DNA of 7,630 bases, taken from positions 1-7,630 of the forward strand of contig JAHDRO010000336.1 in NCBI GenBank assembly GCA_018433265.1. Direction: 5' to 3'. The notes below the pieces were generated by a model. The model saw only the letters and a list, made by a program, of their open reading frames with translations, was not told the origin of the DNA and searched no databases. This DNA comes from Bacteroidales bacterium. GTDB lineage: Bacteria > Bacteroidota > Bacteroidia > Bacteroidales > UBA932. Each line of letters starts with the position of its first letter. The first letter of the stretch is position 1. Position numbers and translations under genes: made by a program. Positions 1-6,259 of the stretch are shown piece after piece.

Positions 1-746
1 GCTACAGAAATATAGTAATTAAAGAAAAAGATAATTATTACAGCGATGGCAAGAGTAATTCCCAGTGCCAAAAATTTAAAAGGCAACAGAAGAAAAGGTA
101 AAATTAGAAGAATAACTGTTATTAAATATGCAACCCCTGTATAAATTGCTGATTTTGCAGCTGTAGGATCTCCTTCTGCTTTAGTGGACAGATAATCTGA
201 TGCTGTCATTGAAAGAGCTGCCGATATTCCTGTAACAAGACCAGCAAGACTGATAAGATTAGTTTCCCCAAGGGCAAGAGTAAAGCCTGCCAAAGCGCCT
301 GTCAATTCAACAAGTGCATCATTGAGACCGAGAACTATTGATCCGACATATTGTAGTTTCTCTTCATGAATCATATTTAGAATTTGCTGTTCATGGATTC
401 TTTCTTCTTCGGCAAATTGAGCAGTCTCTGGGAATATTGAGCAGAGTTGGTTATAATTTTTTGAGCCTGTTCCTTCTCGTTTTTCCATTTGTTTAAGCAC
501 GAATGTAGGGCCAAGAATGCGTGCCATAAATATTCTTTTCCGTATGGTCCATTTGTTTGGTTTGACCTCAACTCCTGTTTTCTTCTGCCAGTAAGCTGAG
601 TGTCCTTTCTCCTGCTGTCCGATTTTTCGTAATACATCTGCATTATTTTGATCTTTACTTCGTTCAGCAAGGCGCATGTAAATATGATGTTCTGTAAGTT
701 CGACTCTTTGCAGATTGATCATTGTTTTATAAAGTCTTTTATCCAT
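1..746 (-). CDS. VIT1/CCC1-family metal transporter with N-terminal ferritin-like domain (3' end outside window)
   Basis: The first 248 codons are present, reading from an ATG at 746 and running open off the left edge. Residues 1-127 look like a ferritin/rubrerythrin-like four-helix di-iron domain: candidate ligands are E16/E19, E46-x-x-H49, E88/E91 and E115-x-x-H118, the repeated E...ExxH pattern of that fold. From about residue 128 the sequence is typical of VIT1/CCC1 vacuolar iron transporters: HEEKLQYVGSIVLGLNDALVE followed by TGALAGFTLAL, a small-residue-rich helix ending MTASDYLSTKAEGD, then two more hydrophobic helices (about 200-222 and 225-247). Family knowledge: these proteins move Fe2+ or Mn2+ across membranes, and the ferritin-like domain is thought to bind or sense iron. 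Export from the cytoplasm is inferred. The C-terminal end is not visible. No convincing Shine-Dalgarno precedes the ATG. The gene is divergent from the trp leader unit. Confidence 0.87.
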   Translation of the reverse strand, partial: MDKRLYKTMINLQRVELTEHHIYMRLAERSKDQNNADVLRKIGQQEKGHSAYWQKKTGVEVKPNKWTIRKRIFMARILGPTFVLKQMEKREGTGSKNYNQLCSIFPETAQFAEEERIHEQQILNMIHEEKLQYVGSIVLGLNDALVELTGALAGFTLALGETNLISLAGLVTGISAALSMTASDYLSTKAEGDPTAAKSAIYTGVAYLITVILLILPFLLLPFKFLALGITLAIAVIIIFFFNYYISV

Positions 747-792
747 AAATAATAGAAATATGTCTTTTTTAACCCGATGAAGTGATATTATG

Positions 793-800
793 CAAAATTA
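793..800 (-). promoter_or_regulatory. Candidate -7 promoter element for the VIT1-like gene
   Basis: Read on the minus strand this is TAATTTTG, a match to the Bacteroidetes TAnnTTTG -7 box. It lies about 47 bp upstream of the ATG at 746 and would give a short 5' UTR of roughly 40 nt. No matching TTTG is seen 19-20 bp further upstream, and an 8-mer this loose can occur by chance in AT-rich DNA, so support is modest. Confidence 0.35.
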
Positions 801-1004
801 ACATAATAATTTAGGTTATAATTGGAGTAGTAATTTTAAGTTAATTTGTATGTTTCACCAGTAAATGGTACTTATAAAGGTCAACCTGAAAAGAGGTCAT
901 ATATATTTAAATTGCTTGCTATAAACAGGATTAAGTCATTGAAAGTAAATAATAGATGGTATGAAGCGTCAGTTAATGTTGAGATAGCATTTTTTGAATA
1001 ATTT
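801..1004. other. Intergenic stretch without recognisable genes
   Basis: This AT-rich spacer between the divergent metal-transporter and trp units has only very short open frames on both strands. I see no tRNA-like fold, no strong inverted repeat and no T-tract terminator in it. It may hold upstream regulatory sites for either flanking unit, but none can be named from the sequence. Confidence 0.5.
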
Positions 1005-1035
1005 TTTGTTCATTTTGGATAAATATTTACTTTTG
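1005..1035 (+). promoter_or_regulatory. Bacteroidetes-type promoter of the trp leader
   Basis: TTTG at 1005-1008 is followed by exactly 19 bp and then TACTTTTG at 1028-1035. This matches the Bacteroidetes primary-sigma consensus TTTG-N19/20-TAnnTTTG at every fixed position. With the usual geometry, transcription should start only a few bases after 1035, about 1038-1041, so the leader-peptide ATG at 1041 would have almost no 5' UTR. This is the best promoter match in the window and the strongest single clue to the host phylum. Confidence 0.72.
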
Positions 1036-1040
1036 CACAA

Positions 1041-1115
1041 ATGAAAGCGATTTTTACACAAAGTTGGTGGTGGCACGGCACTTTTAGGGCTGTGAGCTGC
1101 GCTTTTCGTGTATAA
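1041..1115 (+). CDS. trpL: trp operon-type leader peptide, 24 aa
   Basis: A 24-codon frame ends in TAA at 1113-1115. It begins MKAIFTQSWWWHG and has three consecutive Trp codons (TGG at 1065-1073), followed by a Thr-Phe-Arg-Ala-Val-Ser-Cys-Ala-Phe-Arg-Val tail. Runs of Trp codons in a short peptide just ahead of an intrinsic terminator and a tryptophan synthase gene are the hallmark of ribosome-mediated transcription attenuation. The peptide is a charged tRNA-Trp sensor and probably has no function as a protein. The region 1061-1110 is clearly more GC-rich than its flanks, as expected for structured leader RNA. There is no Shine-Dalgarno before the ATG, and the promoter position suggests translation from a nearly leaderless transcript. 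Known trp leaders often start MKAIF, which supports the identification. Confidence 0.85.
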   Translation: MKAIFTQSWWWHGTFRAVSCAFRV

Positions 1116-1180
1116 CCTGTTTTTATAATTTAATTGATGTATACAAGCCCAATGCTCACGCGTCGGGCTTTTTTATTTTA
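1065..1180 (+). promoter_or_regulatory. Tryptophan attenuator (alternative leader RNA structures)
   Basis: Competing pairings can be drawn by eye. Terminator: AAGCCC at 1145-1150 with GGGCTT at 1165-1170, followed by a T-tract. Antiterminator candidates: GGGCT at 1087-1091 with AGCCC at 1146-1150, extendable past one bulged A, and GTGAGC at 1092-1097 with GCTCAC at 1154-1159 (plus a G-U pair). Both use the terminator's 5' arm or loop and would exclude it. A proximal hairpin, CACG at 1074-1077 with CGTG at 1107-1110, could sequester the antiterminator strand. Expected logic: a ribosome stalled on the Trp codons (1065-1073) blocks the proximal hairpin, frees 1087-1097 for antitermination, and transcription enters trpB2. 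With ample charged tRNA-Trp the terminator forms. The regulatory direction is inferred from the well-known trp mechanism. Confidence 0.75.
1145..1179 (+). terminator. Intrinsic terminator of the trp attenuator
   Basis: A 6-bp GC-containing stem (AAGCCC at 1145-1150, GGGCTT at 1165-1170) encloses a 14-nt loop. It is followed directly by a T-rich run, TTTT at 1171-1174, then A and TTTT at 1176-1179. It lies 30 nt past the leader stop codon and 31 nt before the trpB2 ATG, the position expected for a regulated terminator. It is the only convincing intrinsic terminator in the window. Confidence 0.8.
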
Positions 1181-1209
1181 GTTTTTAACACATTTTAAAC
1201 TTATTATCG

Positions 1210-2496
1210 ATGGAAGCAAAAAAAATTATCATGCTACCGGAAAACGAAATGCCTCGACAATGGTATAACATTGTTCCTGACATGTTGGTACAACCTAAAC
1301 CGATGTTGAATCCTAAAACAAGAGAGCCTCTTCTTCCTGAGGAGATGGAAGGCCTTTTTGCAAAGGCTCTGGTTGAACAGGAGTTTTCACAGAAACGATG
1401 GCATGATATCCCTGATGAGGTCTTAGAGCTGTATAAAAGTTATAGACCTACGCCTCTTGTCAGGGCGAATTTACTTGAAAAAGCTTTGGATACCCCTGCG
1501 AAAATTTATTTCAAGAACGAAAGTGTTAGTCCGGTAGGGTCTCATAAACTAAATTCAGCATTGCCGCAGGCATATTACAATTATATTCAGGGAATTAAAG
1601 CTATTACAACAGAGACAGGAGCTGGTCAGTGGGGATCTGCAATGAGTCTTGCCTGCAGACATTTTGGCCTTAAGCTTGAGGTATTTATGGTAAAAAATAG
1701 TTATAATGCAAAGCCTTATCGAAAGGTAGTAATGAAAACTTATGGTGCTGATATTTACGCCTCACCATCAAATATTACACAATATGGACTGCAAATTTTA
1801 GCTGATGATCCCAACAATGACGGAACTCTGGGAATTGCCATATCTGAGGCTGTTGAAAGGGCAGTTACCAGACCAAATACCAGATATACTCTTGGTAGCG
1901 TTTTGAGTCATGTGATTATGCATCAAACCATTATTGGTCTTGAAGCTGAGAAACAGATGGAAATGGCAGGAGACTATCCTGACAAAGTCATTGGATGTTT
2001 TGGAGGTGGGTCAAATTTCTCAGGGATTTCGTTTCCGTTTTTAAGACATAAATTGACAGAAGGGCGTAGCATTAAATTAATTGCAGCAGAGCCTGCAGCT
2101 TGCCCAAAACTCACTACAGGTAAGCTGGAGTATGATTTTGGGGACACAGCTGGATTAACTCCCTTGATCCCAATGTATACTCTCGGGCATGATTTTCAAC
2201 CGGAGCAGATTCATGCAGCTGGTCTTCGTTATCATGGTGGTGGCAGAATAGTGAGTCAACTTAAACAGGATGGCTTTGTTGAGAGTTGTGCCATAGATCA
2301 AAAGGAGGCTTTTACTGCAGGAATATTATTTGCTCGAACAGAGGGAATTATTCCTGCTCCGGAGTCAACTCATGCAATTGCGGCAACCATCAGAGAAGCC
2401 TTGAAATGCAGGGAGAGTGGAAAGAGAGAAGTAATTTTGTTCAACTTGTCAGGACACGGTTTTCTTGATTTAGGAGCCTATGAGCAGTATGTTTAA
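1210..2496 (+). CDS. trpB: Tryptophan synthase beta chain, TrpB2 type
   Basis: This 428-residue, PLP-dependent fold-type II enzyme condenses indole with L-serine to give L-tryptophan. Visible motifs: YRPTPLVRA near 78-86 (substrate domain entry), GSHKLNSA with K113 as the Schiff-base lysine, TETGAGQWG with E135 in the position of the catalytic glutamate, GGGSN at 265-269 for the PLP phosphate, PAPESTHA at 382-389, and LSGHGFLDLGAY near the C terminus. TrpB2 rather than TrpB1 is indicated by the extra N-terminal region (PRQWYNIVPD), the length of about 430 against about 400, and Trp in GAGQWG where TrpB1 has His. TrpB2 enzymes usually lack the tight TrpA interaction and often act in indole salvage or with a distant TrpA. 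No trpA is adjacent. The gene follows the trp attenuator, so tryptophan-responsive control is well supported. No Shine-Dalgarno is evident before the ATG. Confidence 0.95.
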   Translation: MEAKKIIMLPENEMPRQWYNIVPDMLVQPKPMLNPKTREPLLPEEMEGLFAKALVEQEFSQKRWHDIPDEVLELYKSYRPTPLVRANLLEKALDTPAKIYFKNESVSPVGSHKLNSALPQAYYNYIQGIKAITTETGAGQWGSAMSLACRHFGLKLEVFMVKNSYNAKPYRKVVMKTYGADIYASPSNITQYGLQILADDPNNDGTLGIAISEAVERAVTRPNTRYTLGSVLSHVIMHQTIIGLEAEKQMEMAGDYPDKVIGCFGGGSNFSGISFPFLRHKLTEGRSIKLIAAEPAACPKLTTGKLEYDFGDTAGLTPLIPMYTLGHDFQPEQIHAAGLRYHGGGRIVSQLKQDGFVESCAIDQKEAFTAGILFARTEGIIPAPESTHAIAATIREALKCRESGKREVILFNLSGHGFLDLGAYEQYV

Positions 2497-2525
2497 GTGT
2501 TAGGCTGACCTCTAAAATTAATTAG

Positions 2526-2533
2526 TAGCTTTG
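2526..2533 (+). promoter_or_regulatory. Candidate -7 promoter element for the GT51 gene
   Basis: TAGCTTTG matches TAnnTTTG and lies 24 bp before the ATG at 2558, within the 61-bp gap after trpB. No good TTTG is found 19-20 bp upstream. If used, it would give the downstream gene its own transcript with a 5' UTR of about 20 nt that includes the GAGGG ribosome-binding site. It could equally be chance, with the gene cotranscribed from the trp promoter. Confidence 0.4.
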
Positions 2534-2557
2534 CCAAAATTATACGAGGGTTGTTGC

Positions 2558-4516
2558 ATGCTAAGGGATAAGAAAATAATTATTGGCTCAGTCATAATTT
2601 TTTTACTGATCAGCCTTTTGCTTTTAAGAGGAGCTATTGTCAGAGGGTTTGTATCTAAGAAAATTGAGAATGTTGAAAGGAGATATTCTCTAATCATTGA
2701 TTATGAAAAACTTACGATAAACGGCTTTGCCGGTGTGTCATTGAAAGGGCTTTTTGTAAAGCCTTTGGATGATGATACTCTATTGATGGCTAAAGAGATA
2801 AATTTAAAATTAAACCCCTTTAAATTATTAATATCGAGGTTTGACATAAAAAGCCTTATTGCAGATAATATTCAATTCTCTTTTGTTAAAAGAGACTCTT
2901 CTTCCAACTATGACTTTTTTTATAACGTTGCTATCCGTTCGATAGCGAATGGTACTGAAACATCTAAGAAACTCAAACAAAACTATTCTAGAAATTTAGA
3001 CAATCTACTTTCAATGATTTTTGGTTTTATACCCAAAAATGCACAGATAAGAAATTTTCTAGTGGATTATCGTTATGATGAATATTTTTTAACAGTCTCA
3101 ACACCTGAAATTAAAGTGGCGAACAATTTTTTTTCGTCTACTATTATTACTAATGAGTGTGGACACTCGGAACAGCTGTTATTAAAAGGCTATCTTAACG
3201 ACAATGAGAGAAAAATCTCTGCAAAGATTTATAGTGCAAGCAACAAAGAGAGATTTTCTGTTCCTTTTATTAATTTTAAATGGGGTGCAGCCTTGCAGTT
3301 TAATTCTCTTGCTTTTGATTTTGTGAGTTCTCAAAGAAAGAATGGTATCGTAGATATTGAGGGACTTACATCGATAGAAGGGCTCTCCCTGTTTCATGAA
3401 AAAATTTCTCCTGAATATGTTCGACTGGAGGAGGGGTATTTGGATTTCAGGATGAAAATAGGCGAGAATTATATAGAATTAGATTCCTCTTCTGTGGTTA
3501 AAATTAATGAGTTGATATTTTCACCTTTTCTTAAGGCAGTAAAGCATGAAAAATGGCATGTTACGGCATCAGTAGATAAGCGTGGCTTTCCTGCGCAACA
3601 GCTGTTTACTTCTCTTCCTAAAGGGTTATTTCATAATTTGGAAGGCATGGAAGTGACCGGTAATTTGGATTACCATTTTTTACTTGACATTGATTTTGCA
3701 AATATTGACAGTTTGAAATTGGAATCTAATCTTATTCCTCATGATTTTAAAATAATAAAATTTGGTAAGACGGATTTGAGGCGTATGAATGGTGAATTTG
3801 AATATGTTGCATACGAGCAAGGTATACCTGTAAGAAGATTCATGGTGGGGCCTTCAAATCTCAGTTTTCGCCGGTTAGACCAAATTTCTCCAATTCTTCA
3901 AATGGCAGTCTTGCAATCTGAAGATGGTGGCTTCTTTTATCATAATGGTTTTCTGCCGGAAGCAATTCGCGGAGCCCTTGTAACTAATATCAAAGATAAA
4001 AGATTTAGACGAGGGGGAAGTACTATCAGTATGCAACTTGTCAAAAATGTTTTTTTGAGAAGAAATAAAACTCTGGCAAGAAAAGTGGAGGAGATGTTAA
4101 TTGTCTGGCTGATTGAAAACAACAGACTTACAACTAAAGAGAGAATGTTTGAGGTATATTTAAATATTATAGAATGGGGTCCTATGGTTTATGGTGCAAG
4201 CGAAGCGTCCCGTTTTTATTTCGATAAAGATGTACGGGATATTAACATAAATGAAGCAATTTTCCTCGCAGGGATCATTCCTTCACCTAAGAGATCTTTG
4301 AATAATTTTAATGCCGATGGTACTTTGATTTCTGAGAAGATGGATGGTTACTTCAGACTGCTTGCTGAAAGACTCAGAGTAAAGGGTGTTATTTCCACGA
4401 GTGAAGAGGAGTCTGTTAAGCCTGAGATCAAACTTGCAGGAGAGTCTTTTAAAATTGTCAGACAAAGGGAGATGGAGAAAGATAGTAGTTATGTTTTCCA
4501 ATGGAGGCTCAAATGA
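2558..4516 (+). CDS. Membrane-anchored GT51 peptidoglycan glycosyltransferase with long N-terminal periplasmic region
   Basis: The protein has 652 residues from the ATG at 2558, chosen over an upstream in-frame TTG at 2531 because CGAGGG ends 7 nt before it and the TTG overlaps the putative promoter. Residues 7-23 form one transmembrane anchor. Residues about 35-420 are beta-rich in character and resemble AsmA-like envelope proteins (for example LTINGFAGVSLKGLFVKP); that assignment is tentative. Residues about 435-610 are a GT51 domain: SEDGGFFYHNGF with catalytic E455, GGSTISMQLVKN at 486-497, RKVEEMLIVWLIE from 508, EVYLNIIEWG at 532-541, and a final NEAIFLAGIIPSP segment. GT51 enzymes polymerise lipid II into glycan strands in the periplasm. 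No transpeptidase domain follows, so this is a monofunctional enzyme far longer than MtgA (about 230 residues). Motif II has Ser-Met where Thr-Gln is usual. All core catalytic motifs are otherwise intact. Confidence 0.88.
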   Translation: MLRDKKIIIGSVIIFLLISLLLLRGAIVRGFVSKKIENVERRYSLIIDYEKLTINGFAGVSLKGLFVKPLDDDTLLMAKEINLKLNPFKLLISRFDIKSLIADNIQFSFVKRDSSSNYDFFYNVAIRSIANGTETSKKLKQNYSRNLDNLLSMIFGFIPKNAQIRNFLVDYRYDEYFLTVSTPEIKVANNFFSSTIITNECGHSEQLLLKGYLNDNERKISAKIYSASNKERFSVPFINFKWGAALQFNSLAFDFVSSQRKNGIVDIEGLTSIEGLSLFHEKISPEYVRLEEGYLDFRMKIGENYIELDSSSVVKINELIFSPFLKAVKHEKWHVTASVDKRGFPAQQLFTSLPKGLFHNLEGMEVTGNLDYHFLLDIDFANIDSLKLESNLIPHDFKIIKFGKTDLRRMNGEFEYVAYEQGIPVRRFMVGPSNLSFRRLDQISPILQMAVLQSEDGGFFYHNGFLPEAIRGALVTNIKDKRFRRGGSTISMQLVKNVFLRRNKTLARKVEEMLIVWLIENNRLTTKERMFEVYLNIIEWGPMVYGASEASRFYFDKDVRDININEAIFLAGIIPSPKRSLNNFNADGTLISEKMDGYFRLLAERLRVKGVISTSEEESVKPEIKLAGESFKIVRQREMEKDSSYVFQWRLK

Positions 4517-4527
4517 AGGTTTCCTGA

Positions 4528-4817
4528 CTGAAATGGGAGGAGAGCTATTCTTTTGACAAATGCAATACCTTCAGGATTGATTTTTATTCCAAGAACAATG
4601 AACTGATGCGTACGGCTGATTGTGTAACTTATTTTCAGAGTAAGGGAAAAGATTTTGCCACTTTTATTGATTATCATGGCAAGGGGAATAACATGATAAC
4701 TGTTTTTGATCTTAAAAATGAAATCGCTGTTCAAGTTATCGGGACAATACACTCTCTGCCGATGGTTTTGTTATTGAGATGACTACTGAAGATTCCAAGG
4801 GGGAAAGACTGTCATGA
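4528..4817 (+). pseudogene. Decayed gene remnant, no start codon and one frameshift
   Basis: Two adjoining frames read as one continuous soluble-protein sequence. From 4528 the frame gives LKWEESYSFDKCNTF, then SKNNELMRTADCVTYF, KGKDFATFIDYHGKGNN, MITVFDLKNEIAVQVIG up to about 4743. That frame then turns to nonsense and stops at 4780, but the -1 frame continues sensibly from GAC at 4743 as DNTLSADGFVIEMTTEDSKG and stops at TGA 4815-4817. A single-base loss at the G run at 4741-4743 would explain this. At the 5' end an in-frame TGA at 4525-4527 cuts the reading frame off from the ATG at 4513, so a signal peptide and N terminus are missing. The family is not recognised with certainty; the style recalls small periplasmic DUF4412-like proteins of Bacteroidota. 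A sequencing error could account for the frameshift but not for the missing N terminus. Confidence 0.6.
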
Positions 4818-4969
4818 AAACACTTTTCATTGGACAAGATGCAAATCATACAGTTAATTTTTAAAATGTGGATATGGGTGTTGCTATTAATACTTTGAGC
4901 TATTATTCCTTCTAATATTTTTAGCATATTTTTTGCATAAGCGGTGTCGATTTTTAGGGAAAGAAGCTA
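4818..4969. other. Gap before the MFS exporter gene
   Basis: The only frames here are a 16-codon one starting at 4814 and a 19-codon hydrophobic one at 4839-4898, neither convincing. An imperfect -7-like TATTTTTTG occurs at 4927-4935 (one base longer than TAnnTTTG) without a partner TTTG at the right distance. The stretch may carry the MFS promoter and debris from the preceding broken gene. Confidence 0.4.
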
Positions 4970-6202
4970 ATGACATTTCTTATTTCAGAACAATCTACAT
5001 TAAAACAGATATTTTCTTCACTCAGATCAAAAAATTACAGACTTTATTTTTATGGCCAGGGAGTCTCGCTAATTGGCACATGGATTCAAAATATTGCTTT
5101 AAGTTGGCTAGTTTATAGACTTACCGGTTCCGTTTTTTTGTTAGGTCTGATAGGATTCACAACACAAATTCCTACATTTATCCTTACACCGTTTACCGGC
5201 GTCATTATTGACAGGCATGATCGTCTTAAAATAATGAGAGGCGCTCAGGTGCTATTTATGATTCATGCATTTGTCATGGCATTTCTTGTTTTGTCAGGGC
5301 TTATTGAAGTTTGGCATATAATAGCGTTAAGTATAATTTTTGGAGTGATAAATGCGTTTGATGCACCTTCGCGCCAGTCTCTTGTAATTGATTTAATTGA
5401 TGATCCTTCAAATCTGAGTAATGCTATAGCTCTAAATTCTGCAATTTTTAATGGGGCAAGACTTGTGGGTCCGGCCATTGCAGGAATGGTGATAGCTTTA
5501 GTAGGTGAAGGAATTTGTTTTTTAATAAATGCTCTTAGTTTTGTTTTTGTTATTATTGCTCTGTACAATATTAAAATTATTAGAAGAAAAAATGTGCCTT
5601 CTGAGGATGATTTTAAAAAGAGCTTTATGGATGGTCTTAGATACACTTTTGGCAATAAGGACATAAGAAATTTAATTCTTTTACTTAGTACCATGAGTTT
5701 TTCTGTATTTCCTGCAATAGTTTTACTTCCGGCTTATGCAAAAGGTGTTTTAGGAGGTGGTGCAGATACTCTGGGTTTTTTGATGTCTGCGCTTGGCGCC
5801 GGAGCACTTGTAGGTGCGTTATATATGGCTTCAAGAAAAAGTACCAAAGGTTTGGATAAGATTATATCGTTTTCATCCCTTATTTTAGCTTTAATGATAG
5901 CCATAACAGGTGTTACTAAATATTTTTATTTATCCCTTTTAACACTGGCTATCGCCGGTGTTACCATGATTCTTACACTTTCTTCTATTAACACACTGAT
6001 ACAAACCTCAACAGAAGAAAAAATGAGAGGTAGAGTAATGAGCTTTTATGCCATGGCTCTTATGGGAACACAGCCTATTGGGAATCTGATTTTAGGAGCT
6101 GTTGCAAGTGGAATAGGCGTACCAGTTACAATACTGCTCGGTGGGGCTGTTACCTTTATAGGAGGAATAATATGGAGATATTTTTCTCAGAATAATCTTT
6201 AA
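4970..6202 (+). CDS. MFS_3-family exporter (EntS-like), 12 TM
   Basis: This 410-residue inner-membrane protein has about twelve hydrophobic helices and belongs to the major facilitator superfamily, in the MFS_3 / DHA3 group that includes the enterobactin exporter EntS. Diagnostic pieces: KNYRLYFYGQGVSLIGTWIQ at 21-40, ALSWLVYRLTGS at 43-54, the motif-A loop GVIIDRHDRLKIM at 77-89 with D81, R82 and R85, NAFDAPSRQS at 128-137, and GARLVGPAIAG at 162-172. A second-half loop reads SASRK-like residues before helix 8, and STEEKMRGRVMS before helix 10. The start fits the family, which has about 20 residues before the R/KNYRLYF block, and AGGGA-like purines at 4956-4960 can serve as ribosome-binding site. 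Members export small molecules such as siderophores or drugs by proton antiport. The substrate here cannot be told, and there is no siderophore cluster nearby. Confidence 0.9.
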   Translation: MTFLISEQSTLKQIFSSLRSKNYRLYFYGQGVSLIGTWIQNIALSWLVYRLTGSVFLLGLIGFTTQIPTFILTPFTGVIIDRHDRLKIMRGAQVLFMIHAFVMAFLVLSGLIEVWHIIALSIIFGVINAFDAPSRQSLVIDLIDDPSNLSNAIALNSAIFNGARLVGPAIAGMVIALVGEGICFLINALSFVFVIIALYNIKIIRRKNVPSEDDFKKSFMDGLRYTFGNKDIRNLILLLSTMSFSVFPAIVLLPAYAKGVLGGGADTLGFLMSALGAGALVGALYMASRKSTKGLDKIISFSSLILALMIAITGVTKYFYLSLLTLAIAGVTMILTLSSINTLIQTSTEEKMRGRVMSFYAMALMGTQPIGNLILGAVASGIGVPVTILLGGAVTFIGGIIWRYFSQNNL

Positions 6203-6232
6203 ATCTTTATAGGAATTATTCATTAGTTTTAT

Positions 6233-6240
6233 TATATTTG
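6233..6240 (+). promoter_or_regulatory. Candidate -7 promoter element for the small membrane protein gene
   Basis: TATATTTG matches TAnnTTTG and ends 19 bp before the ATG at 6260. Expected transcription start is about 6243-6247, giving a 5' UTR of roughly 15 nt. No TTTG lies 19-20 bp upstream, so this may need an activator or may be coincidental. It overlaps the inverted repeat at 6235-6259. Confidence 0.42.
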
Positions 6241-6259
6241 GATATAGAATATCCAAATA
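6235..6259. repeat. 11-bp perfect inverted repeat abutting a start codon
   Basis: TATTTGGATAT (6235-6245) and ATATCCAAATA (6249-6259) are perfect reverse complements separated by AGA. The right arm ends exactly one base before the ATG of the next gene, and the left arm covers six bases of the putative -7 box. There is no T-tract, so it is not a standard terminator for the MFS gene. The position suits an operator for a dimeric regulator. If transcription instead starts upstream, it would be an mRNA hairpin hiding the start codon. No regulator gene is adjacent. Confidence 0.7.

Noticed and set aside
377..670. 97-codon minus-strand frame starting at a TTG
   Set aside because: It is an out-of-frame shadow inside the VIT1-like gene; the overlapping frame from ATG 746 gives the ferritin-like plus VIT1 protein.
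2531..2557. Upstream TTG start extending the GT51 protein by nine residues
   Set aside because: The TTG falls inside the TAGCTTTG promoter-like box, and the ATG at 2558 has a better ribosome-binding site and begins with a normal anchor sequence.
4513..4527. ATG overlapping the GT51 stop codon (ATGA)
   Set aside because: It resembles translational coupling, but the frame ends after four codons (MKVS then TGA), so no gene starts there now; it may be a relic of the broken downstream gene.
4839..4898. 19-codon hydrophobic frame (MQIIQLIFKMWIWVLLLIL)
   Set aside because: Too short, no ribosome-binding site, and AT-rich DNA often encodes such hydrophobic runs. Reading its TGA as Trp would extend it, but other genes here clearly use TGA as stop.
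4927..4935. TATTTTTTG as promoter of the MFS gene
   Set aside because: It is one base longer than TAnnTTTG, and no TTTG lies at the right distance, so it cannot be distinguished from background AT-rich sequence.
5263..5694. 143-codon minus-strand frame within the MFS gene
   Set aside because: It is antisense to well-conserved MFS_3 sequence and has no protein-like features of its own.
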